Below are positions 37,473 to 46,577 of a stretch of 64,000 nucleotides of DNA, piece by piece. Below the pieces are notes generated by a model. That model was not told the DNA's origin, searched no databases, and saw nothing but the letters and a program-made list of their open reading frames with translations. The stretch is taken from positions 1 through 64,000 of the forward strand of contig DCHM01000008.1 of the NCBI GenBank assembly GCA_002314835.1. Reading direction: 5' to 3'. A program made the translations under genes and the position numbers. How positions within the stretch are numbered: the first letter of the stretch is position 1; each line of letters opens with the position of its first letter. The stretch is from Clostridiales bacterium UBA1752 (lineage in GTDB: Bacteria > Bacillota > Clostridia > Oscillospirales > CAG-382).

Positions 37473-38411
37473 TTACTTCTTTTTGTTGGCGTTTGCGTAA
37501 AAGTCGTAAAACTTTTTGCCGTCAAATCCGACGTCGCTCTCGCACAACTCGCTTATCAGCATTTCGAGACCGCCGTTCTCACGGCTCTTTTTGCCTGCGA
37601 GCATGATGCGTACAGCGTCGCACATTTCCTCGGGAGTTGCGAGGTCTGCGCCCACCTTGTCACCGTTGAGCCACTTGACTACGCGCTTTAGCATAGCCTC
37701 GTAAACCTTGTTTGTGTCAATCTTGTAAGCGTAGCTCGTCTTGGTAGTCAGCACGAGTGCGGTCGAGGGCTGCCAGCCCTTCATGCAGACGTGATAACAG
37801 GCGGTCGCACCGTTGTCAAACTTAACGTAAAAGCTCTCGGCAGGCGTACCTGCGACCTCGGCGGTGCCGAGATAACGGGTCGATATAGGTTTTGCCTTGA
37901 TAAAGCCGAGGATTGACTCGATGGAATGGATAGCGTAGTTAAACTCATCTACGCCTACCATAGTGGAAACGTGTACGATTTCGCCTCTTGCCTCGGGCTC
38001 TACGGCAAAAAAAGAGTCGTGCTCGTAGGTGTATCTCAATGCAGAGGTGCCGAGGATAACCGCTCCTGCATCGCAGAGGGACAAAAGTCTGTTTATATCC
38101 TTAACGTTGCCGACTATCGGCTTGTCGATAAACACGGGCACGCCTGCGTCGATAAAAGGCTGTGCCAGCTCAAGGTGGCGGTCCCAATCACAGCTCTGTA
38201 TAAACGCGATGTCTATGTTTTTTGCCATTTCGGCAAGGTCGGTATAACGCTTTTGGAGACCGAATTTGGTAATAAAATCGTTTACCTCGTCATCGGTGCG
38301 GAATGCGTCGTTGTATATGGCGGTATATCTCGCGTCGTCACCCTTTGCGAGGATTTCGGCAAAAGCAGGTGCGTGCGATGTATCAATGTTGACGGTACCT
38401 ATTCTAAACAT
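37473..38411 (-). CDS. Gfo/Idh/MocA family oxidoreductase
   Basis: 312 residues. ATG at 38411 with AAAGGAG upstream; a longer frame lacks a site. The Rossmann half starts FRIGTVNIDTSHAPAFAEIL (a variant lacking the usual GxGxxG), then IAFIQSCDWDRHLELAQPFI and VPVFIDKPIVGN, with the family Lys in DKP. The C-terminal half has the sheet domain with VGVDEFNYAIHSIESIL as the His-bearing segment. It probably acts on a sugar or cyclitol with NAD(P). It is a distant relative of the shorter protein at 19.6 kb. Confidence 0.85.
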   Translation of the reverse strand: MFRIGTVNIDTSHAPAFAEILAKGDDARYTAIYNDAFRTDDEVNDFITKFGLQKRYTDLAEMAKNIDIAFIQSCDWDRHLELAQPFIDAGVPVFIDKPIVGNVKDINRLLSLCDAGAVILGTSALRYTYEHDSFFAVEPEARGEIVHVSTMVGVDEFNYAIHSIESILGFIKAKPISTRYLGTAEVAGTPAESFYVKFDNGATACYHVCMKGWQPSTALVLTTKTSYAYKIDTNKVYEAMLKRVVKWLNGDKVGADLATPEEMCDAVRIMLAGKKSRENGGLEMLISELCESDVGFDGKKFYDFYANANKKK

Positions 38412-38472
38412 AGTGATAGCTCCTTTTTGATTTATTGCCATTATAGTAACACTATTTTTATGCAAAGTCAAG

Positions 38473-40362
38473 TTAATAAAAGCGCAAAACGCATATTGTG
38501 AGGTCGTCGCCTGCGGTGCCGCTTTGCTTTATCTCGGACAGTATCGCAGTCAGCACGTTCTGCGCACTGCCGTGTCCTGCCGTGACGAGCGTCCTCGGCA
38601 GATAATCGTCTCCGCACGTCGGATAAACACCGTCGCTGACCATAACTGCGCAGTCGCCTTTTTGCAGTTTTACCCTCTGCATAGTCGTTTCGGCTGACGG
38701 CAGTATGCCGAGCGGAGGCGTGGCGGCGGCTATGACACGGCAATCACTGCCGCGCAGAATGTAGCAAGGAGGTGCGCCGGATTTGGTTATAAGAGTTTCG
38801 CCCGTGAGTCGGTCGCAGACGAGCATATCCGCCGTGGCAAAGATTTCGTCCGACCTGCCTGCTATCGCGCGGTTAATAGCGGCAATGACGTCGGCAGAAT
38901 CAGCCCCTGCCGTGAGTAATTTTTCAGCTATCCCGACGGCGACCTTAGAGCTGGCGGCGGCGCCTTCGCCACTGCCCATACCGTCCGAAATAACGCAGCA
39001 ATAGCTGTCGTCGCCCGTGTCAAAGCAACTGTATGTATCGCCGCAAAAGCCTTCGCCTGCTCTGCTGCGCTGATACTGTGCCGCCTCAATCTTTAGCATC
39101 GGCTTGCTCGACAGCTTCATATCCGCGAGCCTGCCGTACAGCACAAATTCGGGCTCGGTGAGGGTGCTGCCGATTTCCTCGCCGATAAGACGCGAAATTT
39201 CACTCGGCGAATCAGGCACCTCCGACATATTGACGCCCGTCACGGTGACGGTCTTGTGCCGCCTGCCGACGACGGTCACTCCCGTATGGCGCACGCCCAT
39301 TTGCATGAGCAATCGGCTGACGCTTTGACTGCTTTGGCGGTCGCCTGCACTCGAGAGGTCACAGCTCGTGGCGGCAGACGAAAGCATAGCCGCCATGCCG
39401 TTGTATTCCTCTGCCTTTGTAGCGAGCGCACTGTCACCCGAGGTATAAAACACTCCAGAAACACCTGCAAACGCCGCCGCAAACCTCGACAGCGGCAGTC
39501 CCGTGCTTTTTGCGCACTTTTCCGCTTTGTCTTTTGCCAAAAATCTTTTTGTAAGTAAAAACACCGAGGACGAAATAAGCAATGCCAAGGCGGCTTCGAG
39601 CAGGTTTTGATAGTCGGCGAGATAACCGTATGCAGGCAACGCGAGCATCAGTGCAAGTGCCGCGGCGAGCAGAGGCGAATCCTCCTCAAACATACCGTAC
39701 GTCAGCCCGATAAGCCCGAGTGCGGCAACCGCAGGCGCATCCGACGCAAAGCCGCAGATACATCCGCACGCTATGCCGTAGAGCAGTCCGCCTCTGTGAG
39801 CAAAGCAGAGCGTCAGATAACAGCACATCGGCATCAAAAGCGTCACGCCGCAGATACTGAATCCCGTGCAAAATCTCGCAAAGACAAACGCCGCTATAAG
39901 ATAAAGCCCGTTTTTGACGGCAGGACGTTGCTTGTGCCTCGTGCGGAGTTTGACGGCTACAAAAGTTGACAAGACCGCCAAAGCGGTAGTGGCGAGTGCG
40001 TAAAGCAATATCTCTTTAGTCGTGCTTTTGAGCCCGAAGGCTTCAAACGAATCGAGCACTCCTGCGAGCGCAGCTATCAGCAGGCGCGACAGCATGGGCA
40101 CCCTGCCGTAGCGCTTCGTAAAGCCCCACACCGCACAGTGGCATATCACGCATATCATTATTGATACAGGCACCATCCTCGTGCCTAAAAAACTGCCGAC
40201 GACGCATCCTGCCAGAGCAAAATACGATGCTTTTTGCTGTGAAACGATATACCCTATCCCCACGGGATAGCAGTCAAACGCCATAGGCGACAGCGCACAC
40301 ACCGCGCCGCACAAAAATCCGAGCAAATTGCCTTTTGTTATGTACTTCTTTAGCTTTTTCAT
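38473..40362 (-). CDS. spoIIE: Stage II sporulation protein E-like PP2C phosphatase
   Basis: 629 residues from ATG 40362 (MKKLKKYITKGNLLG; AAAGGCGG upstream). The N-terminal ~300 residues hold about ten membrane helices; the central region links to a C-terminal PP2C/SpoIIE phosphatase domain with VISDGMGSGEGAAASSKVA, AVMVSDGVYPT and DDLTICVLRFY. SpoIIE dephosphorylates SpoIIAA to free SigF in the forespore. It is shorter than the ~830-residue Bacillus protein, as in many Clostridia, with the reduction in the central region. Upstream lies spoVT. Confidence 0.9.
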   Translation of the reverse strand: MKKLKKYITKGNLLGFLCGAVCALSPMAFDCYPVGIGYIVSQQKASYFALAGCVVGSFLGTRMVPVSIMICVICHCAVWGFTKRYGRVPMLSRLLIAALAGVLDSFEAFGLKSTTKEILLYALATTALAVLSTFVAVKLRTRHKQRPAVKNGLYLIAAFVFARFCTGFSICGVTLLMPMCCYLTLCFAHRGGLLYGIACGCICGFASDAPAVAALGLIGLTYGMFEEDSPLLAAALALMLALPAYGYLADYQNLLEAALALLISSSVFLLTKRFLAKDKAEKCAKSTGLPLSRFAAAFAGVSGVFYTSGDSALATKAEEYNGMAAMLSSAATSCDLSSAGDRQSSQSVSRLLMQMGVRHTGVTVVGRRHKTVTVTGVNMSEVPDSPSEISRLIGEEIGSTLTEPEFVLYGRLADMKLSSKPMLKIEAAQYQRSRAGEGFCGDTYSCFDTGDDSYCCVISDGMGSGEGAAASSKVAVGIAEKLLTAGADSADVIAAINRAIAGRSDEIFATADMLVCDRLTGETLITKSGAPPCYILRGSDCRVIAAATPPLGILPSAETTMQRVKLQKGDCAVMVSDGVYPTCGDDYLPRTLVTAGHGSAQNVLTAILSEIKQSGTAGDDLTICVLRFY

Positions 40363-40387
40363 ACCTAATACCGCCTTTCGCTTGACA

Positions 40388-40418
40388 TTATAAAACGCCC
40401 TCGGCACAAATAGTGTCG
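40388..40418 (-). terminator. Terminator-like hairpin after spoVT
   Basis: On the minus strand CGCCTTCGACAC and GTGCCGAGGGCG form a 12-position stem with two non-Watson-Crick positions, followed by TTTTAT. A TATAAT embedded at 40387-40392 could also serve a spoIIE promoter. Confidence 0.65.
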
Positions 40419-40434
40419 AAGGCGGTGGGCTATA

Positions 40435-40965
40435 TCAAATTTGTGTACCCAAAAACGTCGCACCTATCGTTAAAACCTTTTTGCAGAGTTCGCCTATCAG
40501 GTCGTTTTGTGACCTTTTGACTGCGGCGATACATCCGAGCAGACTGCCATCCGAAATTATCGGCAAGGCGTACAAGACCTCGCACGCTCCGTCCTGCAAA
40601 AGCTTGATGCAGGCGTCACCAGTTTTTGCCTCAAAAGCTGAGCGCCTGTCGTATAGCTCGCAAATCTCGTGCGATACCGGCTTTTGGAGCACTTCTTTTT
40701 TTGGAATACCTGCGGCGGCTATCACGCAATCGAGGTCGCAGACCGCTATCGCCATACCCGTCGCGCGGTTTGCCGCTTCCGCAAAAGCCGAGGCCAAGTG
40801 CGCTATCTCTTCCACAGGCGAATATTTTTTAAACATCACGCCGTCGCTGTCGGTAAAGATTTCGAGCGGAGCGCCCTCTCTGATGTGCATGGTGCGACGG
40901 ATTTCTTTTGGTATCACTACGCGTCCCAGCTCGTCGATGCGGCGCACAATACCCGTTGGTTTCAT
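40435..40965 (-). CDS. spoVT: Stage V sporulation protein T
   Basis: 176 residues, the normal length. The N-terminal AbrB-type domain is nearly textbook: MKPTGIVRRIDELGRVVIP, then KEIRRTMHIREGAPLEIF. The C-terminal ~110 residues are a GAF-like domain (AIAVCDLDCVIAAAG, ALPIISDGSLLGCIAAV). SpoVT tunes SigG-dependent genes in the forespore. The start has GAGGT upstream. Confidence 0.95.
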   Translation of the reverse strand: MKPTGIVRRIDELGRVVIPKEIRRTMHIREGAPLEIFTDSDGVMFKKYSPVEEIAHLASAFAEAANRATGMAIAVCDLDCVIAAAGIPKKEVLQKPVSHEICELYDRRSAFEAKTGDACIKLLQDGACEVLYALPIISDGSLLGCIAAVKRSQNDLIGELCKKVLTIGATFLGTQI

Positions 40966-41035
40966 TTTGTTACCTCGTTAAACTTTATAAGTATATTTAT
41001 TATTGGTCTATATGCGCCTTAATATACAATAGCCG

Positions 41036-41063
41036 TTGATTTTTTGCGTGCGTATGCTATAAT
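41036..41063 (+). promoter_or_regulatory. Extended -10 promoter of the SDR gene
   Basis: TTGATT, 16-base spacer, TATAAT preceded by TGC. It lies 33 bases before the ATG at 41097. Confidence 0.75.
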
Positions 41064-41096
41064 CGAGTTTAGGATATGCTTTTGGAGGTAAACAAA

Positions 41097-41861
41097 ATGA
41101 GAATAGCCGTTGTAACGGGTGCTTCGTCTGGCATGGGGCGCGAATACGTTTTTGCCATAGACAGAGAGTTTGATTTTGACGAAATATGGGTTATTGCAAG
41201 GCGCAAAGACCGCCTCTGTGAATTACAGCCGCAGTGCAAAACCAAGCTCCGCCCGATAGCCATAGATTTGTCAAAGCAAGAGTCCTTTGATGAATACAAA
41301 GAACTCTTGGAGTCGCAAAAGCCGCAAATCGGTCTGCTCATCAACAACGCAGGCTACGGGCTATTCGGTGCCTGTGCGGATATGGACGTTGCAAATCAGC
41401 TCGGCATCATCGAGCTGAATGACAAGGCGCTCACTGCCGTCTGCCTTATCAGCCTGCCTTATATGCAGAGCGGCGACAGCATCATCAATATGGGTTCAAA
41501 CTCCTCGTGGCAACCCGTCCCATACCTCGCGGTTTACGCTGCGAGCAAGGCGTACGTGCTCAGCTTTTCGCGTGCGCTCGGCAGAGAATTGCGCCAAAAA
41601 GGCATCCACGTCATGTGCGTATGCCCCGGCTGGATAAAAACCGACTTTTTTGACCGTGCGGTCCACGACGATACGATAAAATACTATGACCGTTGGTATC
41701 AGCCGCAGGACGTCGTAAGGCTCGCGCTAAAGGACCTAAAGCGCAAAAAGGCGGTCTCAATACTCGGTTTGCCGGTAAAACTGCAGGTTAGATTGCTCGT
41801 CAAACACCTGCCGACAAGCTTTATCATGAACGCTTGGTGCCGACAGCAGGGCAAAAAATAG
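41097..41861 (+). CDS. Short-chain dehydrogenase/reductase
   Basis: 254 residues. The start at 41097 follows TTTGGAGGT. Classical SDR motifs: cofactor TGASSGMGREYVFAI (TGxxxGxG), LLINNAGYGLFG (NNAG), the catalytic Ser region MGSNSSWQPVP, YAASKAYV (YxxxK) and the PG segment CVCPGWIKTDFF. A single transcription unit, isolated between a strong promoter and a terminator. Substrate unknown. Confidence 0.93.
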   Translation: MRIAVVTGASSGMGREYVFAIDREFDFDEIWVIARRKDRLCELQPQCKTKLRPIAIDLSKQESFDEYKELLESQKPQIGLLINNAGYGLFGACADMDVANQLGIIELNDKALTAVCLISLPYMQSGDSIINMGSNSSWQPVPYLAVYAASKAYVLSFSRALGRELRQKGIHVMCVCPGWIKTDFFDRAVHDDTIKYYDRWYQPQDVVRLALKDLKRKKAVSILGLPVKLQVRLLVKHLPTSFIMNAWCRQQGKK

Positions 41862-41865
41862 CAAA

Positions 41866-41894
41866 GCAAAAGCACCCGTGAGGGTGCTTTTTCA
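41866..41894 (+). terminator. Bidirectional terminator between SDR and DUF4886 genes
   Basis: AAAGCACCC and GGGTGCTTTTT pair around the loop GTGA, giving a hairpin with A/T tracts on both sides between convergent genes. Confidence 0.88.
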
Positions 41895-41896
41895 TA

Positions 41897-42616
41897 TTAA
41901 ATAATCTTGTTTACGACCTTGCGAATGACCGCGATTTTTGCCTCGTCTGCAAAATCGGGCATATAGGTCGTCTTTTGGGCGTCATTGCCTGTAAAAAATC
42001 TGTAAAACGCCAGTGCCGCGGTATATCTGCCGTAGAGCATCGACAGGTGAAAACCATCTCTCGTCAGCGCCAGTCCGCCCTCGTCAAAATTAAACTCTTT
42101 TGTGCGTCTGAGCTCTCTGATGACCTCTCCGACCTTTATCATCGGTAAGCCGTGAGGCCTTAGCGCCTCGGCGGTGGCGGCAATAATGGCGTCCTCCATA
42201 GTTTTGCGGTCGTTGTTATAGTCTGCAAAGCACTCTCTGGTGCAGTTTGACTCAAAAGCCCAGGTCTCGTGAAAGACTATTTCGGCACTCGGTCTTTTGC
42301 TCTTTACAAACTCTATCAGCTTAGTAAGATAAGGCTCGTACGACTCGATTTTGCCCGACAACGGGCTCGACTGCTGCAACGTTACGTAGTCCCAGTCGTC
42401 AGCCTCCAGAGCTTCGGCGAGTGTCACGGCTTTTACAGGGACCGCGTCGCGCTCGTATGAATAGCTTGCCTCTTTATTTTCGATATTATTGCAGTGCATT
42501 TCGAGGTTGCAGCCGCCGATAAAGAGGTTGCGAACTTTCATTTCGCCCTCCGCAATATACTCAAGATAGCGGGTCGCGTCAGAGGAAAAGCTGTTGCCGA
42601 TACAGAGGATTTTCAT
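41897..42616 (-). CDS. DUF4886 family SGNH/GDSL-like hydrolase
   Basis: 239 residues, no signal peptide. The N-terminal block MKILCIGNSFSSDATRYLEY carries the GNS nucleophile motif in which Ser9 or a nearby Ser serves; YVTLQQSSPLSG and the late DGFHLS hold the Gly/Asn-type and Asp-x-x-His elements of SGNH hydrolases. These are esterases or lipases, often deacetylating sugars. It starts 18 bases after thiT, so it is probably on the same TPP-riboswitch transcript. Confidence 0.82.
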   Translation of the reverse strand: MKILCIGNSFSSDATRYLEYIAEGEMKVRNLFIGGCNLEMHCNNIENKEASYSYERDAVPVKAVTLAEALEADDWDYVTLQQSSPLSGKIESYEPYLTKLIEFVKSKRPSAEIVFHETWAFESNCTRECFADYNNDRKTMEDAIIAATAEALRPHGLPMIKVGEVIRELRRTKEFNFDEGGLALTRDGFHLSMLYGRYTAALAFYRFFTGNDAQKTTYMPDFADEAKIAVIRKVVNKII

Positions 42617-42634
42617 TTTTATAATCTCCTATAT

Positions 42635-43282
42635 TTATTTTATAAAAGGCAATCTTGAAACGGCGGCGGCACCGATGGCGGTGATTATTATTTCCGGCAG
42701 CATATAGCACCCGTTATAAACCGCAGAATAAACTATAGCCAGTCCCGCACCGCTGAAAGTGTCCATTATCCACGCGCTGACGGGCAGGCTTGCAAACACT
42801 GTGTCGGTAAAAAACCACTCTGCCCACGCACCGTAAAATACTGCACCCGACACGGTGTGCATTATATACGATGCAAAGAGCACTACGGCAGAGCCGAGCA
42901 CGAGCGACGATGTCCTGCCGAGACGGTTTTTAAACATACCGCCAAAGCCGAGCACGATATAAGCGAGCAGATAGTCGCAGGTCAATATCAATATCGCGTT
43001 TAACAAGCCCATATAGCTATCAGACGTAGGCGTAAATAGCCCTGCCACGGTATTATACGATAACATAACTCTCAAAACGGCGTAAACCGCCGCGGCTTTG
43101 AGTCCGTTTTTGATGCCGTACATCCACGAAACGAGCACGACGGGCAGCATCGAGCAGATAGTGACAGTGCCGCCGAAGGGCAGGTTGAGGAATGGTATCA
43201 GGTCGCACACCACCTTGACGGCGATGCCGAGTGCTATCATAACCGATGAAGTGACTAAGATTTTGGTTTTGCTTTGGTTCAT
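42635..43282 (-). CDS. thiT: Thiamine transporter S-component ThiT
   Basis: 215 residues. ATG at 43282 with GGGAGG eight bases upstream; the longer frame would run into the riboswitch. About six membrane helices with ECF S-component character (SSVMIALGIAVKVVCDLIPF, FGGTVTICSMLPVVLVSWMY, GLKAAAVYAVLRVML). A TPP riboswitch directly upstream supports thiamine or its precursor as substrate. Needs the shared EcfAAT module, not in the window. Confidence 0.88.
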   Translation of the reverse strand: MNQSKTKILVTSSVMIALGIAVKVVCDLIPFLNLPFGGTVTICSMLPVVLVSWMYGIKNGLKAAAVYAVLRVMLSYNTVAGLFTPTSDSYMGLLNAILILTCDYLLAYIVLGFGGMFKNRLGRTSSLVLGSAVVLFASYIMHTVSGAVFYGAWAEWFFTDTVFASLPVSAWIMDTFSGAGLAIVYSAVYNGCYMLPEIIITAIGAAAVSRLPFIK

Positions 43283-43288
43283 AAAAAA

Positions 43289-43317
43289 TGCCTCCCAATA
43301 AATACAAACGGCAGGCA
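43289..43317 (-). promoter_or_regulatory. Ribosome-binding-site sequestering hairpin of the thiT leader
   Basis: On the minus strand TGCCT can pair with AGGCA, enclosing GGG of the thiT site GGGAGG. A competing helix pairs 43400-43409 with 43302-43311 (ten bases, perfect). The two cannot form together, so TPP, by holding the 5' strand in the aptamer, would favour the sequestered state. Confidence 0.6.
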
Positions 43318-43324
43318 CTTAATA

Positions 43325-43407
43325 ACAAATCCCTTCGGCAGTACTGACTGCATCAGGTTCGGCGGGACTCTCTCAGCTCCAAAATAAGTATTGGGCACCC
43401 CGTTTGT
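43325..43407 (-). promoter_or_regulatory. TPP riboswitch (THI element)
   Basis: The minus strand shows GGGGTGCC, then GCTGAGAGAGTCCCG, GAACCTGATGCAGTCAGTAC and GCCGAAGGGA, the conserved THI-box order, closed by ACAAA/TTTGT. It lies before a thiamine-transporter gene. Confidence 0.96.
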
Positions 43408-43423
43408 ATGATATTTGATTTTT

Positions 43424-44194
43424 TCAGTTGTATTCCGACGGGTCGTATTCGGGCAAGACAACGTCCTCACCCACGGAATTTATGACTACCTTGATGCGCA
43501 CGTTGATGTCGAGGCGATAGTCCTCCTCGTTGACGGCTTTGCCCGGGATATACGGAGGCGTGTCGTACAGCGACATACCGTACTGTATCTGCCAAGCAGT
43601 AACCATCTCGGTGCCGAATTTATCCGAAACAGTGTATTCGCACTTTAAATCGGTGTATTGCGTTTTGTCTTTTTGAGGTACGTTAAGCGCGGCGAGAGCA
43701 TAAATATTATCCCCCACTATTTCAAACTCATACTCCTGCATATTCTTGGCACCGAAGCTAAACAGTCTGCCGCCTGCATTTGACGCTTCGCTGATTTTAT
43801 ACGCGCTTTCGCTGTCGATTTGAGGCAGCATACGGTATATGGTCTGCGCGAGCACGTCGTCAAGCGTGCAGGTGACTGCGTATTTGTCGTCGCCCTCGGC
43901 GTTATACAGGCATCCATTCTCAAAAAACTCGGTCTCGTGCCACGAATCGCCGAGATAAGTCTCAGAGCCGTCGCGGTACAAAACGCCGCTTTGCTTGTCA
44001 ACGTCATAACTGCCGTTGAGATACAAAAGGCTCACGCTGCCGTCGGCAAAGCCAACCTGGATAAAAAAGTTGGCGCTGTATTTGGTCAAGCCGTTGGTAG
44101 CGTTGACGTACTGCTCTATGCTGTCGTAGTGCAAAGCGTTGCAGGACGACAGCAAGAGAGCAAAGCATAATAACAGAGGTAAAAAGCGTTTCAT
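43424..44194 (-). CDS. Putative lipoprotein at the end of the ABC/DUF4340 operon
   Basis: 256 residues with a lipoprotein signal (MKRFLPLLLCFALLLSSC, Cys18). The mature part is acidic, of mixed alpha/beta character, with no recognised family; SVSLLYLNGSYDVDKQSGVLYRDG hints at an LppX/LolA-like half-barrel, which is speculation. It starts one base after the DUF4340 gene ends, so it belongs to that operon. The TPP leader begins about 17 bases after its stop. Confidence 0.75.
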   Translation of the reverse strand: MKRFLPLLLCFALLLSSCNALHYDSIEQYVNATNGLTKYSANFFIQVGFADGSVSLLYLNGSYDVDKQSGVLYRDGSETYLGDSWHETEFFENGCLYNAEGDDKYAVTCTLDDVLAQTIYRMLPQIDSESAYKISEASNAGGRLFSFGAKNMQEYEFEIVGDNIYALAALNVPQKDKTQYTDLKCEYTVSDKFGTEMVTAWQIQYGMSLYDTPPYIPGKAVNEEDYRLDINVRIKVVINSVGEDVVLPEYDPSEYN

Positions 44195-44195
44195 A

Positions 44196-46577
44196 CTATC
44201 TGGGTACGTCCTGACCTGCGAGCAAGAGGCCTACGTTCTTTTTGACCGTATTAACCTTGTCGAGCAGTACATAGTATCTGCCCTGACCGTCGATGGTATA
44301 ATACGCCTTGCTCGTCGTGACACGGTAAAATGCGATTTCGGGGTTTTTGCTCTGCGACTTTATCTTGATGCGCAGAACCTCGGCAGGAGCCTCTTCACCC
44401 TCCTCGTACTCGCCCTTGAGCGACATACCGATAATCGAAATGTAAAGGTATCTGAAGTTTTGGGTATCAACGGTCTTGCCGTCTATCCGGACGGTGGTTA
44501 GCTTGCCGTTTGAATCCTTGATGAGTTCAAAAACATAGTCCTTGCCGCCAAAGGTTATCGTCAACGTTTCGATATCGTCGATATACATAGACAGCAGATT
44601 GTGGTCGAGCATATCTACTATATCCCAGTTAAGCCAAGCGGCGGTATCGAGCGAAATCTCGGCGATAATATCGGTGCAAATCGTTATATCCTGCGAAAGG
44701 CTTGATTCGGTGGAATAAGCGTAGTAATAATCGCCGCCGTCCTTGGGATAAGCGATATAAACCGTGCTGACAAATCCGTCAAACTCAAACGAGGCTATCA
44801 TATCGGGCTCGTCAAGGCCGTACTTTGCAAGCTTTGCCTTGCTAATCGTACCGATATCATATACGTTGTCGCAGATGCCCGTTTCCACTACCGCGTCGCC
44901 TACCAAGGAGCCGAGCGAAGTGAGCAGAGTCGTCTGAAAGTTTGTGCTGTCGGGATAAACAAAGTTTTTGCCCTCGGGTACGTAATCGAGCGGCTCGACT
45001 GCGCGCCACGAGCCTACGAGCGCGTCGGCAGGCTGGCTGTCTGCGCCGTCAACGTAAACTCTGAGCTCATCCATGACTGCATATTTACCTGCAGGCATGG
45101 TGAAATATACTCTGACGTACTGCACTGCGTCGTCGCTCTTAAACTCGTAAGAGTATTTTTTGTACTCTTTGTTCGACTGGTCGTACGTCATATTTATATC
45201 GGTCTCGACAAAGGTTTTGCCTATGTCGGTCGAATACGCTATGCGGCTTGCTTCGGGCAGATAAGCACCCGTGCTTTCGTCCCTTAGCATACCGAATTCA
45301 ACCTTGTAATTGCCGTCAACTGCATAGTTGACGAGGCAAATATCAATGTAAAACTCTTTTTTGTCACTCGATTTGACGCCTGCAAACAGACTGCCGTCGG
45401 TCCAGGTCGTATAAGTGCCGCTAAATGTCTTTTTGTCCTTTAAGAGGTCGGTGACTGCCGTAGCACTGCCGTCTATCTGATATGCCGCGGCATTGTCGGA
45501 CAGCGAGCAAAGTTTAAACTGGCTGGCAACGAGCGTGATGTCGTTTTTGGGCCACGAAATAGTAACGTTGTCGATATTATATACGTCCTCGGTCTCGGTT
45601 ATCGGATAAACGAGCAGAGCGGTGAGATAATACGACTCGGGCAATAAAAGTGACTCTTCGAGGTCGGTGGCAGGCAACATATAAACTATGTCCTTGCCGA
45701 CGTATCTCGCGTAATAATACGAGCCTGTCGGGTCGGATTTGCCTATGATAACCTTATGCGCCTCGCCGCTCGTGGTTACGAGAGTAAAGCTGGCTGTGGC
45801 GTTTGCTTCGCTGTCGAGGCCGTATTCCTCAAAGCCGAGGTGGTTTTTAACCTTGCCCGAAGCGAGCACGTAAGTGGCGTTGACTACTAACTGAGAGAAT
45901 TTTTCTTTATCATATCCGACGTATTCCGCGCCGACGAATATCAGCGAGGACGTGCTACCCGACGTCTTACGCAGTATTTTGTAAGAGCCGTACTGATTTG
46001 TGATAGTGAGCGTCTGGATGTCGCTGCGCGACTTTTGGGGGAATACAAACGGCTTGCCCGTCGAAGCAATAACCGTGTCGCCGTCGGTATCGTAGCCGTC
46101 GAGAGCGGTAAGCTCTATCTCGATAGCCTCTTTGCCGTCGAGCTCGAGTATAGTGCCGACGATGATGCCTATCGCGTCGTGTGCGTAAGGTGTTTCGTCT
46201 GCGAGATACTTATAAAAATCTGCGTATTTTACTGATTTTGAGCCGCTGCCGCCGACAATGGTGACGTCATCCGTGCTTGCCGTGTCGTCGGTTACAACGG
46301 TAATTTTGTTATTGCTCCCCGCTATGCTGAGGGCAAACTGATATATGCGGTTTTTGGTTGTGCTGGTCGTGATGGCGTTTTGCCTGCCTGCAAACTTGAC
46401 GGTATAGCTGCCGTCGATGGTTGCCAGCGCCTCCGTCACCTCGTCAGTCAGCGCATATTGATCGTCCTCGCTGACCTCTACGATGTCGCTCTGAGGCTTT
46501 ATAAACATATAAGCGACAAACAGTATGATAGCTACCAAAAAGACCGATGCGATAATGATGATTTGCTTTTTCATCAC
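44196..46577 (-). CDS. DUF4340 domain protein, accessory to an ABC transporter
   Basis: 793 residues. N-terminal helix (IIIIASVFLVAIILFVAYMFI), then a large extracytoplasmic part. Segments such as TLTITNQYGSYKILRKTSGS, LGFEEYGLDSEANATASFTL, and YYYARYVGKDIVYMLPATDLEESLL repeat again later (DIGTISKAKLAKYGLDEPDMIASFEF), indicating two related DUF4340 units. DUF4340 genes commonly sit with GldF/GldG-type ABC genes. The start overlaps the GldG-like gene by four bases. Probable envelope role. Confidence 0.82.
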   Translation of the reverse strand: MMKKQIIIIASVFLVAIILFVAYMFIKPQSDIVEVSEDDQYALTDEVTEALATIDGSYTVKFAGRQNAITTSTTKNRIYQFALSIAGSNNKITVVTDDTASTDDVTIVGGSGSKSVKYADFYKYLADETPYAHDAIGIIVGTILELDGKEAIEIELTALDGYDTDGDTVIASTGKPFVFPQKSRSDIQTLTITNQYGSYKILRKTSGSTSSLIFVGAEYVGYDKEKFSQLVVNATYVLASGKVKNHLGFEEYGLDSEANATASFTLVTTSGEAHKVIIGKSDPTGSYYYARYVGKDIVYMLPATDLEESLLLPESYYLTALLVYPITETEDVYNIDNVTISWPKNDITLVASQFKLCSLSDNAAAYQIDGSATAVTDLLKDKKTFSGTYTTWTDGSLFAGVKSSDKKEFYIDICLVNYAVDGNYKVEFGMLRDESTGAYLPEASRIAYSTDIGKTFVETDINMTYDQSNKEYKKYSYEFKSDDAVQYVRVYFTMPAGKYAVMDELRVYVDGADSQPADALVGSWRAVEPLDYVPEGKNFVYPDSTNFQTTLLTSLGSLVGDAVVETGICDNVYDIGTISKAKLAKYGLDEPDMIASFEFDGFVSTVYIAYPKDGGDYYYAYSTESSLSQDITICTDIIAEISLDTAAWLNWDIVDMLDHNLLSMYIDDIETLTITFGGKDYVFELIKDSNGKLTTVRIDGKTVDTQNFRYLYISIIGMSLKGEYEEGEEAPAEVLRIKIKSQSKNPEIAFYRVTTSKAYYTIDGQGRYYVLLDKVNTVKKNVGLLLAGQDVPR

